NCBI RefSeq assembly: GCF_900100535.1
Contig: NZ_FNDG01000007.1
Location: 1 to 64,000, forward strand
Direction: 5' to 3'
Source of the DNA: Phytopseudomonas flavescens
Lineage (GTDB): Bacteria > Pseudomonadota > Gammaproteobacteria > Pseudomonadales > Pseudomonadaceae
Length of the DNA: 64,000 nt
The notes under the pieces were generated by a model. That model was given only the letters and a program-made list of their open reading frames with translations, did not search any database and was not told where the DNA came from. The stretch's first letter is position 1. Each line of letters begins with the position of its first letter. Position numbers and translations under genes: made by a program. Shown here piece after piece: positions 27,050 through 36,877 of this stretch.

Positions 27050-27394
27050 TCACCGCACGGATGGGTCGGACTGCTCGGTCATTTCGTGGAGGTAGTGCCG
27101 GGCAAGTTCCAAAAAGCGCGGGGTCGGGCCCACGTCTTCATAGACGGGGTTGCCTTCTTCGTCGCTGGCGACCACCTGGGTACCCTGTACGTAGGGCAGG
27201 CTGGCCTCGAGGTCCTCGAGGGCGGCGCCGAGCAGTTCGGCGAGCAGCTCCTCCGGGCGTCGCTTGGGGTACATATGGCTGAGCGCCGCCAGGCGTGCTG
27301 CCGATTCCACATCCAGGTTCACCTGGTAGGGCGTGCTGACCAGGCGGCCGACAGCGTGTTGTTCCCATTGCTGGACGAGTTCGCGGATCTTCAT
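27050..27394 (-). CDS. Conserved hypothetical protein, 114 residues
   Basis: A soluble 114-residue protein. The N-terminal half has a short helical, ribbon-helix-helix-like segment (YQVNLDVESAARLAALSHMY, then KRRPEELLAELLGAALEDLE), followed by VGPTPRFLELARHYLHEM. No catalytic motif is visible. An equivalent small gene sits divergently beside ppc in other pseudomonads. ATG 27394 is chosen because GAGG lies five bases upstream; the longer frame upstream is not protein-like. The 180-base divergent gap to ppc should hold both promoters. RHH-type DNA binding is a guess. Confidence 0.7.
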   Translation of the reverse strand: MKIRELVQQWEQHAVGRLVSTPYQVNLDVESAARLAALSHMYPKRRPEELLAELLGAALEDLEASLPYVQGTQVVASDEEGNPVYEDVGPTPRFLELARHYLHEMTEQSDPSVR

Positions 27395-27574
27395 AGGTAC
27401 CTCGAGGCGGGGCGGGTTCTCTGTTTCAGACCTGAGGCCTCTGGCTGCGTTCCGATTGCCGGGCACGGCAGCGCCAACGACGTGGCGTTCGGCGGCATCG
27501 CTTGCAGGCCTGCTTGTCAGGCGTCGCCAGGCTGGGCAATCTGAACGCTCATCCAGCGGCGCAGGGACACCGGT

Positions 27575-30211
27575 ATGACGCAAATCGACGCACGTCTACG
27601 CGAGGACGTTCACCAGCTTGGCGAGTTGCTCGGCAGCACCATCCGCGAACAGCATGGCGATGCCTTTCTCGACAAGATCGAGCGCATCCGCAAGGGCGCC
27701 AAGGCGGCGCGCCAAGGGTCCGCCGAAGGGGCCAGGCAGCTCAGCGATACCCTCGACCAGTTGCCCGACGACGAATTGCTGCCGGTCGCCCGCGCGTTCA
27801 ACCAGTTCCTCAACCTGGCCAACATCGCCGAGCAGTACCACCGCGTGCGCCGTCGTGATGCCGACGAGGCGCTGCCTTTCGAGAACCGTATATTCGTCGA
27901 ACTGCTGCAGCGCCTGCGCGCCGCAGGCCACGACCCTGAAGCCCTGGCGGGTCAGGTCGCGCGGCTGGATATCGAACTGGTGCTGACCGCCCACCCCACC
28001 GAAGTCGCCCGGCGTACCCTGATCCAGAAGTACGATGCCATCGCCGCGCAACTGGCGGAGCAGGATCACCATGATCTCTCCGAGGTCGAGCGCGCCACGA
28101 TCTCCAGCCGGCTGCAGCGGCTGATTGCCGAAGCCTGGCACACCGAGGAGATCCGTCGGGTGCGGCCGACGCCGGTGGACGAGGCCAAATGGGGCTTCGC
28201 GGTGATCGAGAATTCGCTGTGGTACGCCTTGCCGACCGTGCTGCGCAACGCCGACCAGGTACTGCTGCGCGAGACGGGCGTGGGCCTGCCACTGGATGCC
28301 GCGCCGATTCGCTTCGCCTCGTGGATGGGCGGAGACCGGGACGGCAACCCCAACGTGACCGCCAAGGTGACCCGCGAGGTCCTGTTGCTGGCCCGCTGGA
28401 TGGCGGCCGACCTCTACCTGCGTGATATCGACAGCCTGGCCGCCGAGCTGTCCATGCAGCAGGCCAGCGACGAGCTGCGTACGCGCAGCGGCGACAGTGC
28501 CGAACCGTACCGGGCATTGCTCAAGCAACTGCGCGAGCGCCTGCGCGCGACGCGTGCCTGGGCCCATGAGTCGCTGGCGGGGCCAGTCAGCCCGCCGGCT
28601 GCCGTGTTGCACGACAACAGCGACCTCTACGACCCGTTGCACCTTTGCTACCGCTCGCTGCATGAGTGCGGCATGGGCGTCATCGCCGACGGGCCGTTGC
28701 TCGACTTCCTGCGCCGGGTCAGCACCTTCGGGTTGTTTCTGGTTCGCCTGGACGTTCGCCAGGATGCGACCCGCCACGCCGCGGCACTCGATGAAATCAC
28801 CGACTACCTGGGCCTTGGCCATTATCGGCAATGGGACGAAGAGCAGCGCCTGGCGTTCCTGCAGGCCGAGTTGAGCAGCCGCCGGCCGCTATTGCCGGCC
28901 GATTTTCAGCCGGCCGACGAGACTGCCGAAGTGCTGGCGACCTGCCGTGAAGTCGCGTCCGCGCCGGCGGCGTCTCTCGGCTCCTATGTGATATCCATGG
29001 CCGGTGCCGCCTCCGACGTGCTCGCCGTGCAGTTGCTGCTCAAGGAAGCCGGCCTGCGTCGGCCGATACGGGTGGTGCCGTTGTTCGAGACCCTGGCGGA
29101 TCTGGACAACGCAGCGATCGTCATCGAACGCCTGCTGGGGCTACCGGACTATCGTGCCAGCCTGCACGGCCCGCAGGAAGTGATGATCGGCTACTCCGAC
29201 TCCGCCAAGGATGCCGGCACCACCGCCGCTGCCTGGGCGCAGTACCGTGCCCAGGAAAGCCTGGTGGAGATCTGTCGCCAGCATCAGGTCGAGCTGCTGC
29301 TGTTCCATGGCCGCGGCGGCACCGTGGGGCGCGGGGGGGGCCCCGCCCACGAGGCGATCCTGTCGCAGCCGCCAGGCTCGGTGAACGGGCGTTTTCGCAG
29401 CACCGAGCAGGGCGAGATGATTCGTTTCAAGTTCGGCATGCCGGACATCGCCGAGCAGAACCTCAACCTCTACCTCGCCGCTGTACTGGAGGCGACCCTG
29501 CTGCCGCCCCCCGTACCCGAGCCGGCCTGGCGGGCACAGATGGACAGGCTCGCAGCCGACGGCGTGATAGCCTACCGCGGGGTGGTGCGTGAGCATGCGC
29601 AGTTCGTCGACTACTTCCGCCAGGCGACGCCGGAACAGGAGCTTGGCCGCCTGCCGCTGGGCAGCAGGCCGGCCAAGCGGCGCGAGGGCGGGGTGGAAAG
29701 CCTGCGGGCGATCCCCTGGATCTTCGCCTGGACGCAGACGCGCCTCATGCTGCCGGCCTGGCTGGGTTGGGAAGCCGCTCTGAACGGTGCGCTGCAGCGC
29801 GGTGAAGGCCAGTTGTTACGCGACATGCGCGAGCATTGGCCGTTCTTCCGCACGCGTATCGACATGCTGGAAATGGTGCTGGCCAAGGCCGACGAATCGA
29901 TCGCCAGGCTGTACGACCAGCGCCTGGTGAGTGCCGAACTGCAGCCATTGGGTACCCATCTGCGCGACCTATTGTCGCAGGCTGGCGCTGTGGTGCTGGG
30001 CCTGACCGGGCAATCGCAGCTGCTCGCCCACAGCCCGGAGACCCTGGAATTCATCACTGTGCGCAATACCTATCTGGACCCGCTGCACCTATTGCAGGCC
30101 GAACTGCTGGCGCGCTCCCGGCAGCGCGAGCAGCAGGCGGGAAGCCCTCTGGAACAGGCCTTGCTGGTCAGCGTGGCCGGCATCGCCGCTGGCTTGCGCA
30201 ATACCGGGTAG
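27575..30211 (+). CDS. ppc: Phosphoenolpyruvate carboxylase
   Basis: An 878-residue enzyme that carboxylates phosphoenolpyruvate to oxaloacetate, refilling the TCA cycle. Catalytic landmarks: the His motif [13 protein letters not shown] near residue 137, the metal/bicarbonate region [25 protein letters not shown], and the glycine loop [14 protein letters not shown] with [10 protein letters not shown] behind it. The protein ends AAGLRNTG, the conserved C-terminal NTG that reaches the active site in this family. Length matches bacterial PEPC. It stands between a divergent small gene and a 343-base gap before adk. Confidence 0.96.
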   Translation: MTQIDARLREDVHQLGELLGSTIREQHGDAFLDKIERIRKGAKAARQGSAEGARQLSDTLDQLPDDELLPVARAFNQFLNLANIAEQYHRVRRRDADEALPFENRIFVELLQRLRAAGHDPEALAGQVARLDIELVLTAHPTEVARRTLIQKYDAIAAQLAEQDHHDLSEVERATISSRLQRLIAEAWHTEEIRRVRPTPVDEAKWGFAVIENSLWYALPTVLRNADQVLLRETGVGLPLDAAPIRFASWMGGDRDGNPNVTAKVTREVLLLARWMAADLYLRDIDSLAAELSMQQASDELRTRSGDSAEPYRALLKQLRERLRATRAWAHESLAGPVSPPAAVLHDNSDLYDPLHLCYRSLHECGMGVIADGPLLDFLRRVSTFGLFLVRLDVRQDATRHAAALDEITDYLGLGHYRQWDEEQRLAFLQAELSSRRPLLPADFQPADETAEVLATCREVASAPAASLGSYVISMAGAASDVLAVQLLLKEAGLRRPIRVVPLFETLADLDNAAIVIERLLGLPDYRASLHGPQEVMIGYSDSAKDAGTTAAAWAQYRAQESLVEICRQHQVELLLFHGRGGTVGRGGGPAHEAILSQPPGSVNGRFRSTEQGEMIRFKFGMPDIAEQNLNLYLAAVLEATLLPPPVPEPAWRAQMDRLAADGVIAYRGVVREHAQFVDYFRQATPEQELGRLPLGSRPAKRREGGVESLRAIPWIFAWTQTRLMLPAWLGWEAALNGALQRGEGQLLRDMREHWPFFRTRIDMLEMVLAKADESIARLYDQRLVSAELQPLGTHLRDLLSQAGAVVLGLTGQSQLLAHSPETLEFITVRNTYLDPLHLLQAELLARSRQREQQAGSPLEQALLVSVAGIAAGLRNTG

Positions 30212-31202
<991 letters not shown>

Positions 31203-31220
31203 GCCCTGCTTACCTGATAT

Positions 31221-31250
31221 CGACGGCCCGCTTGCGGGCCGTTGTCGTTT
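31221..31250 (+). terminator. Probable terminator after adk
   Basis: ACGGCCCG at 31223-31230, loop CTTG, CGGGCCGT at 31235-31242, then TGTCGTTT. A perfect eight-pair GC-rich stem twenty bases past the adk stop, with an interrupted T tract. Confidence 0.7.
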
Positions 31251-31252
31251 CT

Positions 31253-31377
31253 GGGCATGCCGAAGGCTTGGCGGGCTAAGCCAGTGTCGTTCCTGGATCG
31301 CGGATCGAGCGCCTGGCTATCTAGTATCGGGAGAGTCCGCGCCTTTCGAGCGTCAGGCCGCCACCTTCGGCATGCCC
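31253..31377. repeat. Foldback element with 20-base arms upstream of the HAD phosphatase gene
   Basis: GGGCATGCCGAAGG at 31253-31266 is repeated exactly, inverted, at 31364-31377. Allowing a two-base insertion the pairing extends inwards by TGGCGG / CCGCCA, giving 20 paired bases over arms 31253-31274 and 31358-31377 around an 83-base centre that itself has short hairpins. It starts three bases after the adk terminator and ends about 120 bases before the phosphatase start. It could be a small MITE-like repeat or a structured leader RNA; nothing seen decides between them. Confidence 0.6.
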
Positions 31378-31495
31378 CACCGTTCCCGGCAGAGCAGCGC
31401 AGGAAATCCGCGCTGCTCTGCTGGTTTCATCGACCGTCACGAAACAGCTTCGAGGAAGGCGGCTTTACATCAACCACCCCATCAGAGTGCATTCC

Positions 31496-32281
31496 ATGAC
31501 CAGGAACAGAAGATTTGCCTGCTTGCCCGTCGCCATCGTGGTTTCGGCATTGAGCGCATCCGTCGCTTTCGCCGACGACGCCCCGGAAAAAAAGGGCGAG
31601 TGCCCGGTTGACCAGTTCACCATGGCGTTGCGTTATCAGCAGCAATCAGCGGAAGTTCGCGCCCTGCAGATGCAGGCTTACAACATCGCCACCGAGAAGC
31701 TGGATGCAGCGGTGGCTGCGGCAGAAGATCCTTCGAAACTCGCCATCGTTTCCGATGTGGATGAAACCATCATCGACAACTCCGCGCTGCTGGCCCGTGA
31801 CCTTGCCAATTGCCACACCTACGACGGCTGGGACACCTGGCTGCCGTGGGAGCGCGACGGCAATCCGGTATTGATCCCGGGTGCCAAGAAATTCCTCGAG
31901 CACGCTGACAAGCTCGGCGTTGCCATCCGCTACGTGTCGGATCGCTCGCAAGAGCAGAAGGACTACACCCTCAAGGCCCTGAAGAAGCTCGACCTGCCGC
32001 AGGTCAGCGCAGAAAGCGTGCTGCTGCTCGGACCGCCCAAGGTCGAGCGCCGAGCGCTGGTCGCCAAGGACTACCGGATCGTGATGCTGCTCGGCGACAC
32101 CCTGCATGACTTCGATGCACGTTTCCGCAAGACGCCGGTGGCGCAGCAGCGCGCGACCGCCGAGGCAGAGTCCGCGAAATGGGGCACCGAGTGGATCGTG
32201 TTCCCCAACTCCGGCTATGGCACCTGGTCGAAAGAACCTCTGAAGGGTTGGGACGCCAAACCGGTCATCGAGAAATGGTGA
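31496..32281 (+). CDS. Secreted HAD-family acid phosphatase (class B / e(P4)-like)
   Basis: A 261-residue HAD-superfamily subfamily IIIB phosphatase. It has a Sec signal peptide with cleavage after AFA (residue 26) and no lipobox cysteine at the cleavage site, so it should be soluble in the periplasm although relatives such as e(P4) are lipoproteins. The nucleophile motif is SDVDETIIDNS (Asp87, Asp89), motif II is in RYVSDRSQEQKDYT, and the metal-binding motif is LLGDTLHDFDARF. Substrates are probably nucleoside monophosphates or other phosphomonoesters. ATG 31496 is preferred to a GTG three codons earlier. It lies between adk and tsaB, which are neighbours in some pseudomonads. Confidence 0.85.
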   Translation: MTRNRRFACLPVAIVVSALSASVAFADDAPEKKGECPVDQFTMALRYQQQSAEVRALQMQAYNIATEKLDAAVAAAEDPSKLAIVSDVDETIIDNSALLARDLANCHTYDGWDTWLPWERDGNPVLIPGAKKFLEHADKLGVAIRYVSDRSQEQKDYTLKALKKLDLPQVSAESVLLLGPPKVERRALVAKDYRIVMLLGDTLHDFDARFRKTPVAQQRATAEAESAKWGTEWIVFPNSGYGTWSKEPLKGWDAKPVIEKW

Positions 32282-32470
32282 GCGAGGCGGCCCGGACGCG
32301 TGCGGGCTGACACACTGCTCGCCGGTGCCCATCCAGGGCATCGTTGTGGTGGTGTAGCACTCAGTACACCACCTCATGGCCCCAGGACCCGCCGCTTGAC
32401 CCGCTGTGCTGGAAAAAAACGCCTCAAACCGTTTTAATGCCCGCCCGCTCAGCCACCTCTACAGATCACC

Positions 32471-33163
32471 ATGATTACTCTGCTGGCCCTCGATACCGCC
32501 ACCGAAGCCTGTTCCGTCGCCCTGCTGCACGATGGCCGGGTGACGAGTCACTACGAGGTGATCCCGCGTATGCACGCTCAACGGCTGTTGCCGATGATCA
32601 AGGCGCTGCTGGGCGAGCAGGGCGTCGCACTGTCGGCGCTGGATGCCATCGCCTTCGGTCGCGGCCCCGGTGCCTTCACCGGTGTGCGCATCGCCATCGG
32701 CGTGGTGCAGGGCCTGGCGTTTGCGCTCGATCGCCCGGTGCTGTCGGTGTCCAACCTGGCGGTGCTGGCGCAACGCTCGCTCCGTGAACACGGGGCCAGC
32801 CAGGTCGCTGCGGCCATCGATGCGCGCATGGATGAGGTCTATTGGGGCTGTTACCGCGCCGAGCAGGGCGAGATGCGGCTGGTCGGTCACGAGGCGGTGC
32901 TGGCGCCGGAGCAGGCGCTGCTGCCGCGCGACGCTGCAGGCGAGTGGTTCGGTGCAGGTACCGGCTGGGGCACCTTTGCACCGCGTATTGCCGCACAGGT
33001 TGCTGCCAGGGATGACGGCATGCTACCCCATGCCGAGGACCTGCTGAGCCTGGCGCGTTTCGCCTGGGCGCGGGGTGAGGCGGTGGTTGCCGACCAGGCG
33101 CAGCCGATCTATCTGCGTGACAAGGTGGCCACTCCCAAGATGCCGCCACCGGCTGGATTCTGA
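32471..33163 (+). CDS. tsaB: tRNA threonylcarbamoyladenosine biosynthesis protein TsaB
   Basis: A 230-residue ASKHA-fold protein that pairs with TsaD and TsaE to put threonylcarbamoyl on A37 of ANN-decoding tRNAs. Signatures: LLALDTATEACSVAL at the N-terminus, RMHAQRLLPMI and FGRGPGAFTGVRIAIGVVQGLA. TsaB lacks the TsaD catalytic histidines and is structural. Length is normal for the family. The ATG at 32471 is the first of the conserved MITLLALDTATE start. About 190 bases without a gene precede it. Confidence 0.94.
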   Translation: MITLLALDTATEACSVALLHDGRVTSHYEVIPRMHAQRLLPMIKALLGEQGVALSALDAIAFGRGPGAFTGVRIAIGVVQGLAFALDRPVLSVSNLAVLAQRSLREHGASQVAAAIDARMDEVYWGCYRAEQGEMRLVGHEAVLAPEQALLPRDAAGEWFGAGTGWGTFAPRIAAQVAARDDGMLPHAEDLLSLARFAWARGEAVVADQAQPIYLRDKVATPKMPPPAGF

Positions 33164-33170
33164 ATTTGCC

Positions 33171-33190
33171 GACGGACGAGCCGTCCTTTT
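33171..33190 (+). terminator. Probable terminator after tsaB
   Basis: GACGG at 33171-33175, loop ACGAG, CCGTC at 33181-33185, then CTTTTG. Short stem but correctly placed eight bases after the tsaB stop. Confidence 0.5.
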
Positions 33191-33280
33191 GTCGTCAACT
33201 TCCCGCCATGCATTGCCATGGCTGCAGGGTGCAGCTAAATTGCCAGCACTTCCGCACGTCTTTCTGCCGAGCCTTCACTG

Positions 33281-33622
33281 ATGCGTATCGACGGTAACAT
33301 CGCGCCCTACTCACCGGATCGTGGCCCCCGCTCGGGGACTGCGGTTACGCCCTATCGTGAGGCGAACCGGGAAGAGGAAGTAAAGCGCGAGCAACCGGCA
33401 ACGACCGCCGCTACTCAGGGCTTCGAGCAGACCCCGCAAATTCGTCGCGTGCAGCAGACCAATTCCAGCACCGACAACTTCCCGGTGCGCTCGCTGGACG
33501 TGACCTACCAGCCAGCCATGAGCAATCGCGCCGCTCAGGCCATCGCCAGCTATAGCAGCACCGAGGCCTATGCCCGTGATGTGGATGCCCAGCAGGTGCT
33601 GGGCCTCGATCTGTACGCCTGA
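33281..33622 (+). CDS. Small conserved-looking disordered protein
   Basis: A 113-residue protein with no signal peptide or membrane helix. It is rich in Arg, Glu, Thr, Gln and Pro (PYREANREEEVKREQPATTA) and predicted mostly disordered, with a possible short helical C-terminal piece (SNRAAQAIASYSSTEAYARD, then QQVLGLDLYA). The family is not recognised; a similar gene follows tsaB in other pseudomonads. The start MRIDGNIAPYSPDRG is good: the downstream codon use is like the neighbours. No function can be inferred. Confidence 0.6.
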   Translation: MRIDGNIAPYSPDRGPRSGTAVTPYREANREEEVKREQPATTAATQGFEQTPQIRRVQQTNSSTDNFPVRSLDVTYQPAMSNRAAQAIASYSSTEAYARDVDAQQVLGLDLYA

Positions 33623-33693
33623 TCGACTTCCAATCTGCACCTCTCGCTGTACACAGGGCACAATAGCGGCCTTTGACTCGTCAGCGATTTGCC

Positions 33694-34557
33694 ATGCTTC
33701 CCTATTTCCTCGGTTGCCCCTCCTGGAGCGAGACCGCCTGGCGCGGCAGTTTCTATCCGGCCGATCTCAATCTGGCTGACAGCCTCGAACACTACTGCCG
33801 CGTCTTCAATGCGGTGGAAGGCAATACCACGTTCTATGCCCGCCCTGATCAGGACAAGCTGCTTCGCTGGGTACAGCGCATGCCCGAGCACTTCCGCTTC
33901 TGCGCCAAGGTGCACAAGGACATCAGCCACGAGGGGGATCTGCGTGATCAGCTCGACGGCACCCAGGCGTTCCTCGAACTCCTGGCGCCGCTGGGGGATA
34001 GAGTGGCACCGCTGTGGCTGCAGCTTCCGGCCATGTTCGGGCCTTCACGGCTGAACGAGCTGGCGGTGTGGCTGGATGCGTTCTCGCAGCGCCGGCTGGC
34101 CGTCGAAGTCCGCCATCCGGCGTTCTTCGACAAGGGGGATGCCGAGCGCGCCCTCAATCGGCTGCTGCACGAGCGCGGTGTCGAGCGCATTTGCCTGGAT
34201 TCCCGTGCGCTGTTCAGTTGCCGCTCCAGCGACCCGGCGGTGTTGCATGCGCAAGCGAAGAAGCCCCGCCTGCCGATTCGTCCGGCCGCGTTCAGCGACA
34301 GCCCGCAGGTGCGTTTCATCGGCGGGCCGGATCTGGATGCCAATCAGCCCTTTCTCGAGCCCTGGCTCGACAAGGTCGCGGCCTGGATCGAAGAAGGCCT
34401 GACGCCCTATGTATTCCTGCACACCCCGGACAACCACCTTGCCGCTGCCCAGGCGCTGCGCTTTCACCAGTCGTTGAGCGAACGCCTGCCGGGCTTGCCG
34501 CCGCTACCCGAATACACCGACAACGAACCCCGAGCCGAGCAGCTCGGCTTGCTTTAG
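33694..34557 (+). CDS. DUF72 family protein (YecE-like)
   Basis: A 287-residue TIM-barrel-like protein of the DUF72 family. Family hallmarks: the N-terminal FLGCPSWSETAWRGSFYP, YCRVFNAVEGNTTFYARP and the central FRFCAKVHKDISHE, then LWLQLPAMFGPS and RLAVEVRHPAFF. The C-terminus has YVFLHTPDNHLAAAQAL. The biochemical role is unsettled; a nuclease or hydrolase function has been suggested for relatives. ATG 33694 is chosen as it precedes the conserved start by two residues. It converges with the DUF1513 gene across a hairpin repeat. Confidence 0.85.
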   Translation: MLPYFLGCPSWSETAWRGSFYPADLNLADSLEHYCRVFNAVEGNTTFYARPDQDKLLRWVQRMPEHFRFCAKVHKDISHEGDLRDQLDGTQAFLELLAPLGDRVAPLWLQLPAMFGPSRLNELAVWLDAFSQRRLAVEVRHPAFFDKGDAERALNRLLHERGVERICLDSRALFSCRSSDPAVLHAQAKKPRLPIRPAAFSDSPQVRFIGGPDLDANQPFLEPWLDKVAAWIEEGLTPYVFLHTPDNHLAAAQALRFHQSLSERLPGLPPLPEYTDNEPRAEQLGLL

Positions 34558-34598
34558 GAGCAGCTTCAAGCGGCAAGTAAAGGCGTTAGCGGTCATTT

Positions 34599-34674
34599 GT
34601 AGGGTGGACGACGCTTCATCCGTCCACCGCTCTGCGAGCGCGATGGTGGATGAAAAGAGCGTCATCCACCCTAC
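34599..34674. repeat. Intergenic palindromic hairpin repeat
   Basis: GTAGGGTGGACGACGCTTC at the left and the inverse GGTGGATGAAAAGAGCGTC ... CCACCCTAC at the right form a large imperfect hairpin between two convergent genes. A second short dyad (GTCCACCGC / GCGATGGTGG) sits in the middle. Repeats with GTAGGGTGGA ends are scattered between genes in several Pseudomonas genomes; here it may also stop transcription from both sides. Confidence 0.65.
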
Positions 34675-34700
34675 GGCTGCTTACGCCACTTTGGTGCCGG

Positions 34701-35801
34701 TCAGGCCAGGCGCAGGTGGTTGTCCCACAGCCCTGCCGGGAGATCCAGGGGCTGCATGGCGATGCGCTCGCTGCGGCAGTCGTACAGACGGCAGCGGCCG
34801 ATGCCGGCGCTGACCACGAAGCCGTGTTCCACCGCGCCGACGCCCGCACAATCGGGGAGCGAAACGTCCAGGCGTACTGCGCCGCTGTCCAGGTCCCAGA
34901 TGAACAGGCGATTGCCTCTGGGGGCGGTCATCGCCAGCAGGCGCAGATCGCTGTGCACCGCCACGCTGGCGGTGTACTGGTTCATCATCTGCCGTTGCCC
35001 CTCGGCCATCGGGAAGTGCTGGAACGGCTGGCCGGGACGTTTGATCGCCACCAGCGGCACGGCGTCCATGGGGTCGCCCATGTACTGCTGGCCGCTGACG
35101 ATGGTGCCGTCGCTGGCCACGGCCAGGTGGCGCACGCTGTTCATCCGTTCGGGCAACTGTTCCTTGCTGTGCAGGGTGCCGTCGCGTGCCATCAGCACCA
35201 GGCTGGCTTCCATGGCATCGAGGTTCATGTCCACCCGGCTCTCCGCTTCGGTGCGGATGCCGCCGTTGGCCACCACCAGGGTTTCGCCATCCGGCATCCA
35301 CAGCACCTGATGCGGGCCCAGGCCGTGGGTCGACAGCTCCTCGCGGCGCAGCAGGCGCTCGCCTTCCAGACGATAGGCGCCAAGTACCCCGCGGCCGGGA
35401 TCGCGGGTATCGTTCTCGGTGGCGTACAACCATTGGCCGTCCTTGTGAAATACCGCGTGGCCGTAGAAATGCCGGTCCTGCTCGCTGTGCAGGGTCTGCA
35501 GCAGGCGTCCGTCGCGGGTGTCCACCAGGTAGCTCTCGGTGCTCGGCCGGCGCCCGACGAACAGGGCCATGGGCAGGGTCGGATGGGGCACCACGTCGTG
35601 GCAGCGCTCGCTGACCTGCGTGGCGAACGCCCGCTGGCCGTCGAGCCGATAACCGACCGCGTAGTGCTTGCCATCTTCGTCGTTGCGTGCCGAGAGCAGC
35701 AGTGGCTGACCGCCGTTGTGGCTCAGCTTCCAGCCGCCCACGGCACCGGCAGCGAGTACCGCGGCACTCAAGCCAAGAAAGGCTCTGCGTTTGATCGTCA
35801 T
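34701..35801 (-). CDS. DUF1513 beta-propeller protein, Tat-exported
   Basis: A 366-residue periplasmic protein with a twin-arginine signal (MTIKRRAFLGLSAAVLAAGA). The mature part is a WD40-like beta-propeller (DF1513 family) with segments such as HAVFHKDGQWLYATENDTRD, GLGPHQVLWMPDGETLVVAN and RHLAVASDGTIVSGQQYMGD. It is the last gene of a four-gene minus-strand operon with two imelysins and a di-haem protein, an arrangement repeated in many Proteobacteria and linked to iron uptake; its own role is not established. Start ATG 35801 follows three bases after the upstream stop. Confidence 0.85.
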   Translation of the reverse strand: MTIKRRAFLGLSAAVLAAGAVGGWKLSHNGGQPLLLSARNDEDGKHYAVGYRLDGQRAFATQVSERCHDVVPHPTLPMALFVGRRPSTESYLVDTRDGRLLQTLHSEQDRHFYGHAVFHKDGQWLYATENDTRDPGRGVLGAYRLEGERLLRREELSTHGLGPHQVLWMPDGETLVVANGGIRTEAESRVDMNLDAMEASLVLMARDGTLHSKEQLPERMNSVRHLAVASDGTIVSGQQYMGDPMDAVPLVAIKRPGQPFQHFPMAEGQRQMMNQYTASVAVHSDLRLLAMTAPRGNRLFIWDLDSGAVRLDVSLPDCAGVGAVEHGFVVSAGIGRCRLYDCRSERIAMQPLDLPAGLWDNHLRLA

Positions 35802-35804
35802 GAG

Positions 35805-36866
35805 TCAGTCTCCGTCGTGGGCATTGAAGCCCAGCTGGATACCCAGCGCTCGCGCCAGCTCGCCCTCGTGCAGGCGGTGCAGGACATTGAGGCTGTCGTA
35901 GAAGGCGTTGAGGGTCTGCCGTCCGGCTTCGTCGGTCAGCAGGTCGCCCAGCGGGCGCTGCAGGCCGGCGAGCTGTCGCTGGGTCTCGGCGTAGGCCCCG
36001 TCGATACGCTGCTTGAGCGCATCCTGGTCGCTGCCCAGGAGGGCCTGGATACCGTCGTTCTTGGCGCCGTGCCAGAGCTGCTCGGCAGCGGTCAGCGCCG
36101 CGCCGAGGTTGGCCAGGCTGGCCTGGCTGCGCCAGGCTTCCGCCTGGTAGGGCTGCGGTACGCCCTTGCTTTGCCGGCCCAGGGGGGCGCCGAGTTTCTT
36201 CTTCAGGCCGTCGATGGCGCTGACCTGGGTGCGCAGCAGATCGGAGATGGCTTCGCCGGCTTCGGCGTAGCGCTCGTTGGGAAAGGTCTTGTACTGGCTG
36301 AGTGCACCGGCCTGGTCCTGCCACTGCGTCAGCACGGTGCCTGCCAAGGCCTGCTGATGCTCGCCGATGGCCACCAGCAGCGGGCAGTAGCGGGCTTTCT
36401 GTTCAGCGTCGTGCAGATCGATTTCCGGATCGAAGATCAGGTACTCGTAGGCGGTCAGCCCCTGGACGACCACGCTGGATTTCTCCAGGTCGGCGGCGCT
36501 CAACCGGGCGTTGCCCTTGACCAGGGCCTGGACCTGGCGTGCCACCAGGTTCTTCTTGTCCGGCCAGAACTGCACCTGCCAGGCGCGGTTGCCTTCTGCA
36601 AGCGGCCCGACGGCCAGTGGCTGCAGGCTGGCCCAGGCGCTCTGGGCGGTGAGGAAGGCCTGGCGAGCGGTGGCCAGATCCTCTTCGCCTGCGCAGAACG
36701 ACCGGGCGCTCCTGGCCAGGCCGGCATCGGCCTCTTTCCAGGTGATGTGAGCGGGCAGCAGCACGCCTTCGGCCAGCGCAGCGCTGACCGTGGCCTGCGG
36801 GTCGGCGGGTGAGCAGGCGACCAGGGTCAGGCCCAGCAGGGCGATGGTCAGCGGAGAACGAATCAT
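35805..36866 (-). CDS. Imelysin-family lipoprotein, divergent (no GxHxxE)
   Basis: A 353-residue lipoprotein (MIRSPLTIALLGLTLVAC, Cys18) with an imelysin-type all-helical fold. Where classical imelysins carry GxHxxE, this protein has GLTAYEYLIFD, so the histidine is replaced by threonine while the glutamate remains. Other family pieces are LTAQSAWASLQPLAVGPL and QRIDGAYAETQRQLAGLQ. It lies between the DUF1513 gene (3-base gap) and the di-haem gene (11 bases) and is clearly cotranscribed. Probable role in periplasmic iron handling, inferred from operon context. Confidence 0.85.
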   Translation of the reverse strand: MIRSPLTIALLGLTLVACSPADPQATVSAALAEGVLLPAHITWKEADAGLARSARSFCAGEEDLATARQAFLTAQSAWASLQPLAVGPLAEGNRAWQVQFWPDKKNLVARQVQALVKGNARLSAADLEKSSVVVQGLTAYEYLIFDPEIDLHDAEQKARYCPLLVAIGEHQQALAGTVLTQWQDQAGALSQYKTFPNERYAEAGEAISDLLRTQVSAIDGLKKKLGAPLGRQSKGVPQPYQAEAWRSQASLANLGAALTAAEQLWHGAKNDGIQALLGSDQDALKQRIDGAYAETQRQLAGLQRPLGDLLTDEAGRQTLNAFYDSLNVLHRLHEGELARALGIQLGFNAHDGD

Positions 36867-36877
36867 GCGCGGCTCCT

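Noticed and set aside
34650..36812. Plus-strand open frame of 720 codons opposite DUF1513 and imelysin
   Set aside because: Shadow; the minus strand carries a Tat signal, a lipobox and good ribosome-binding sites.
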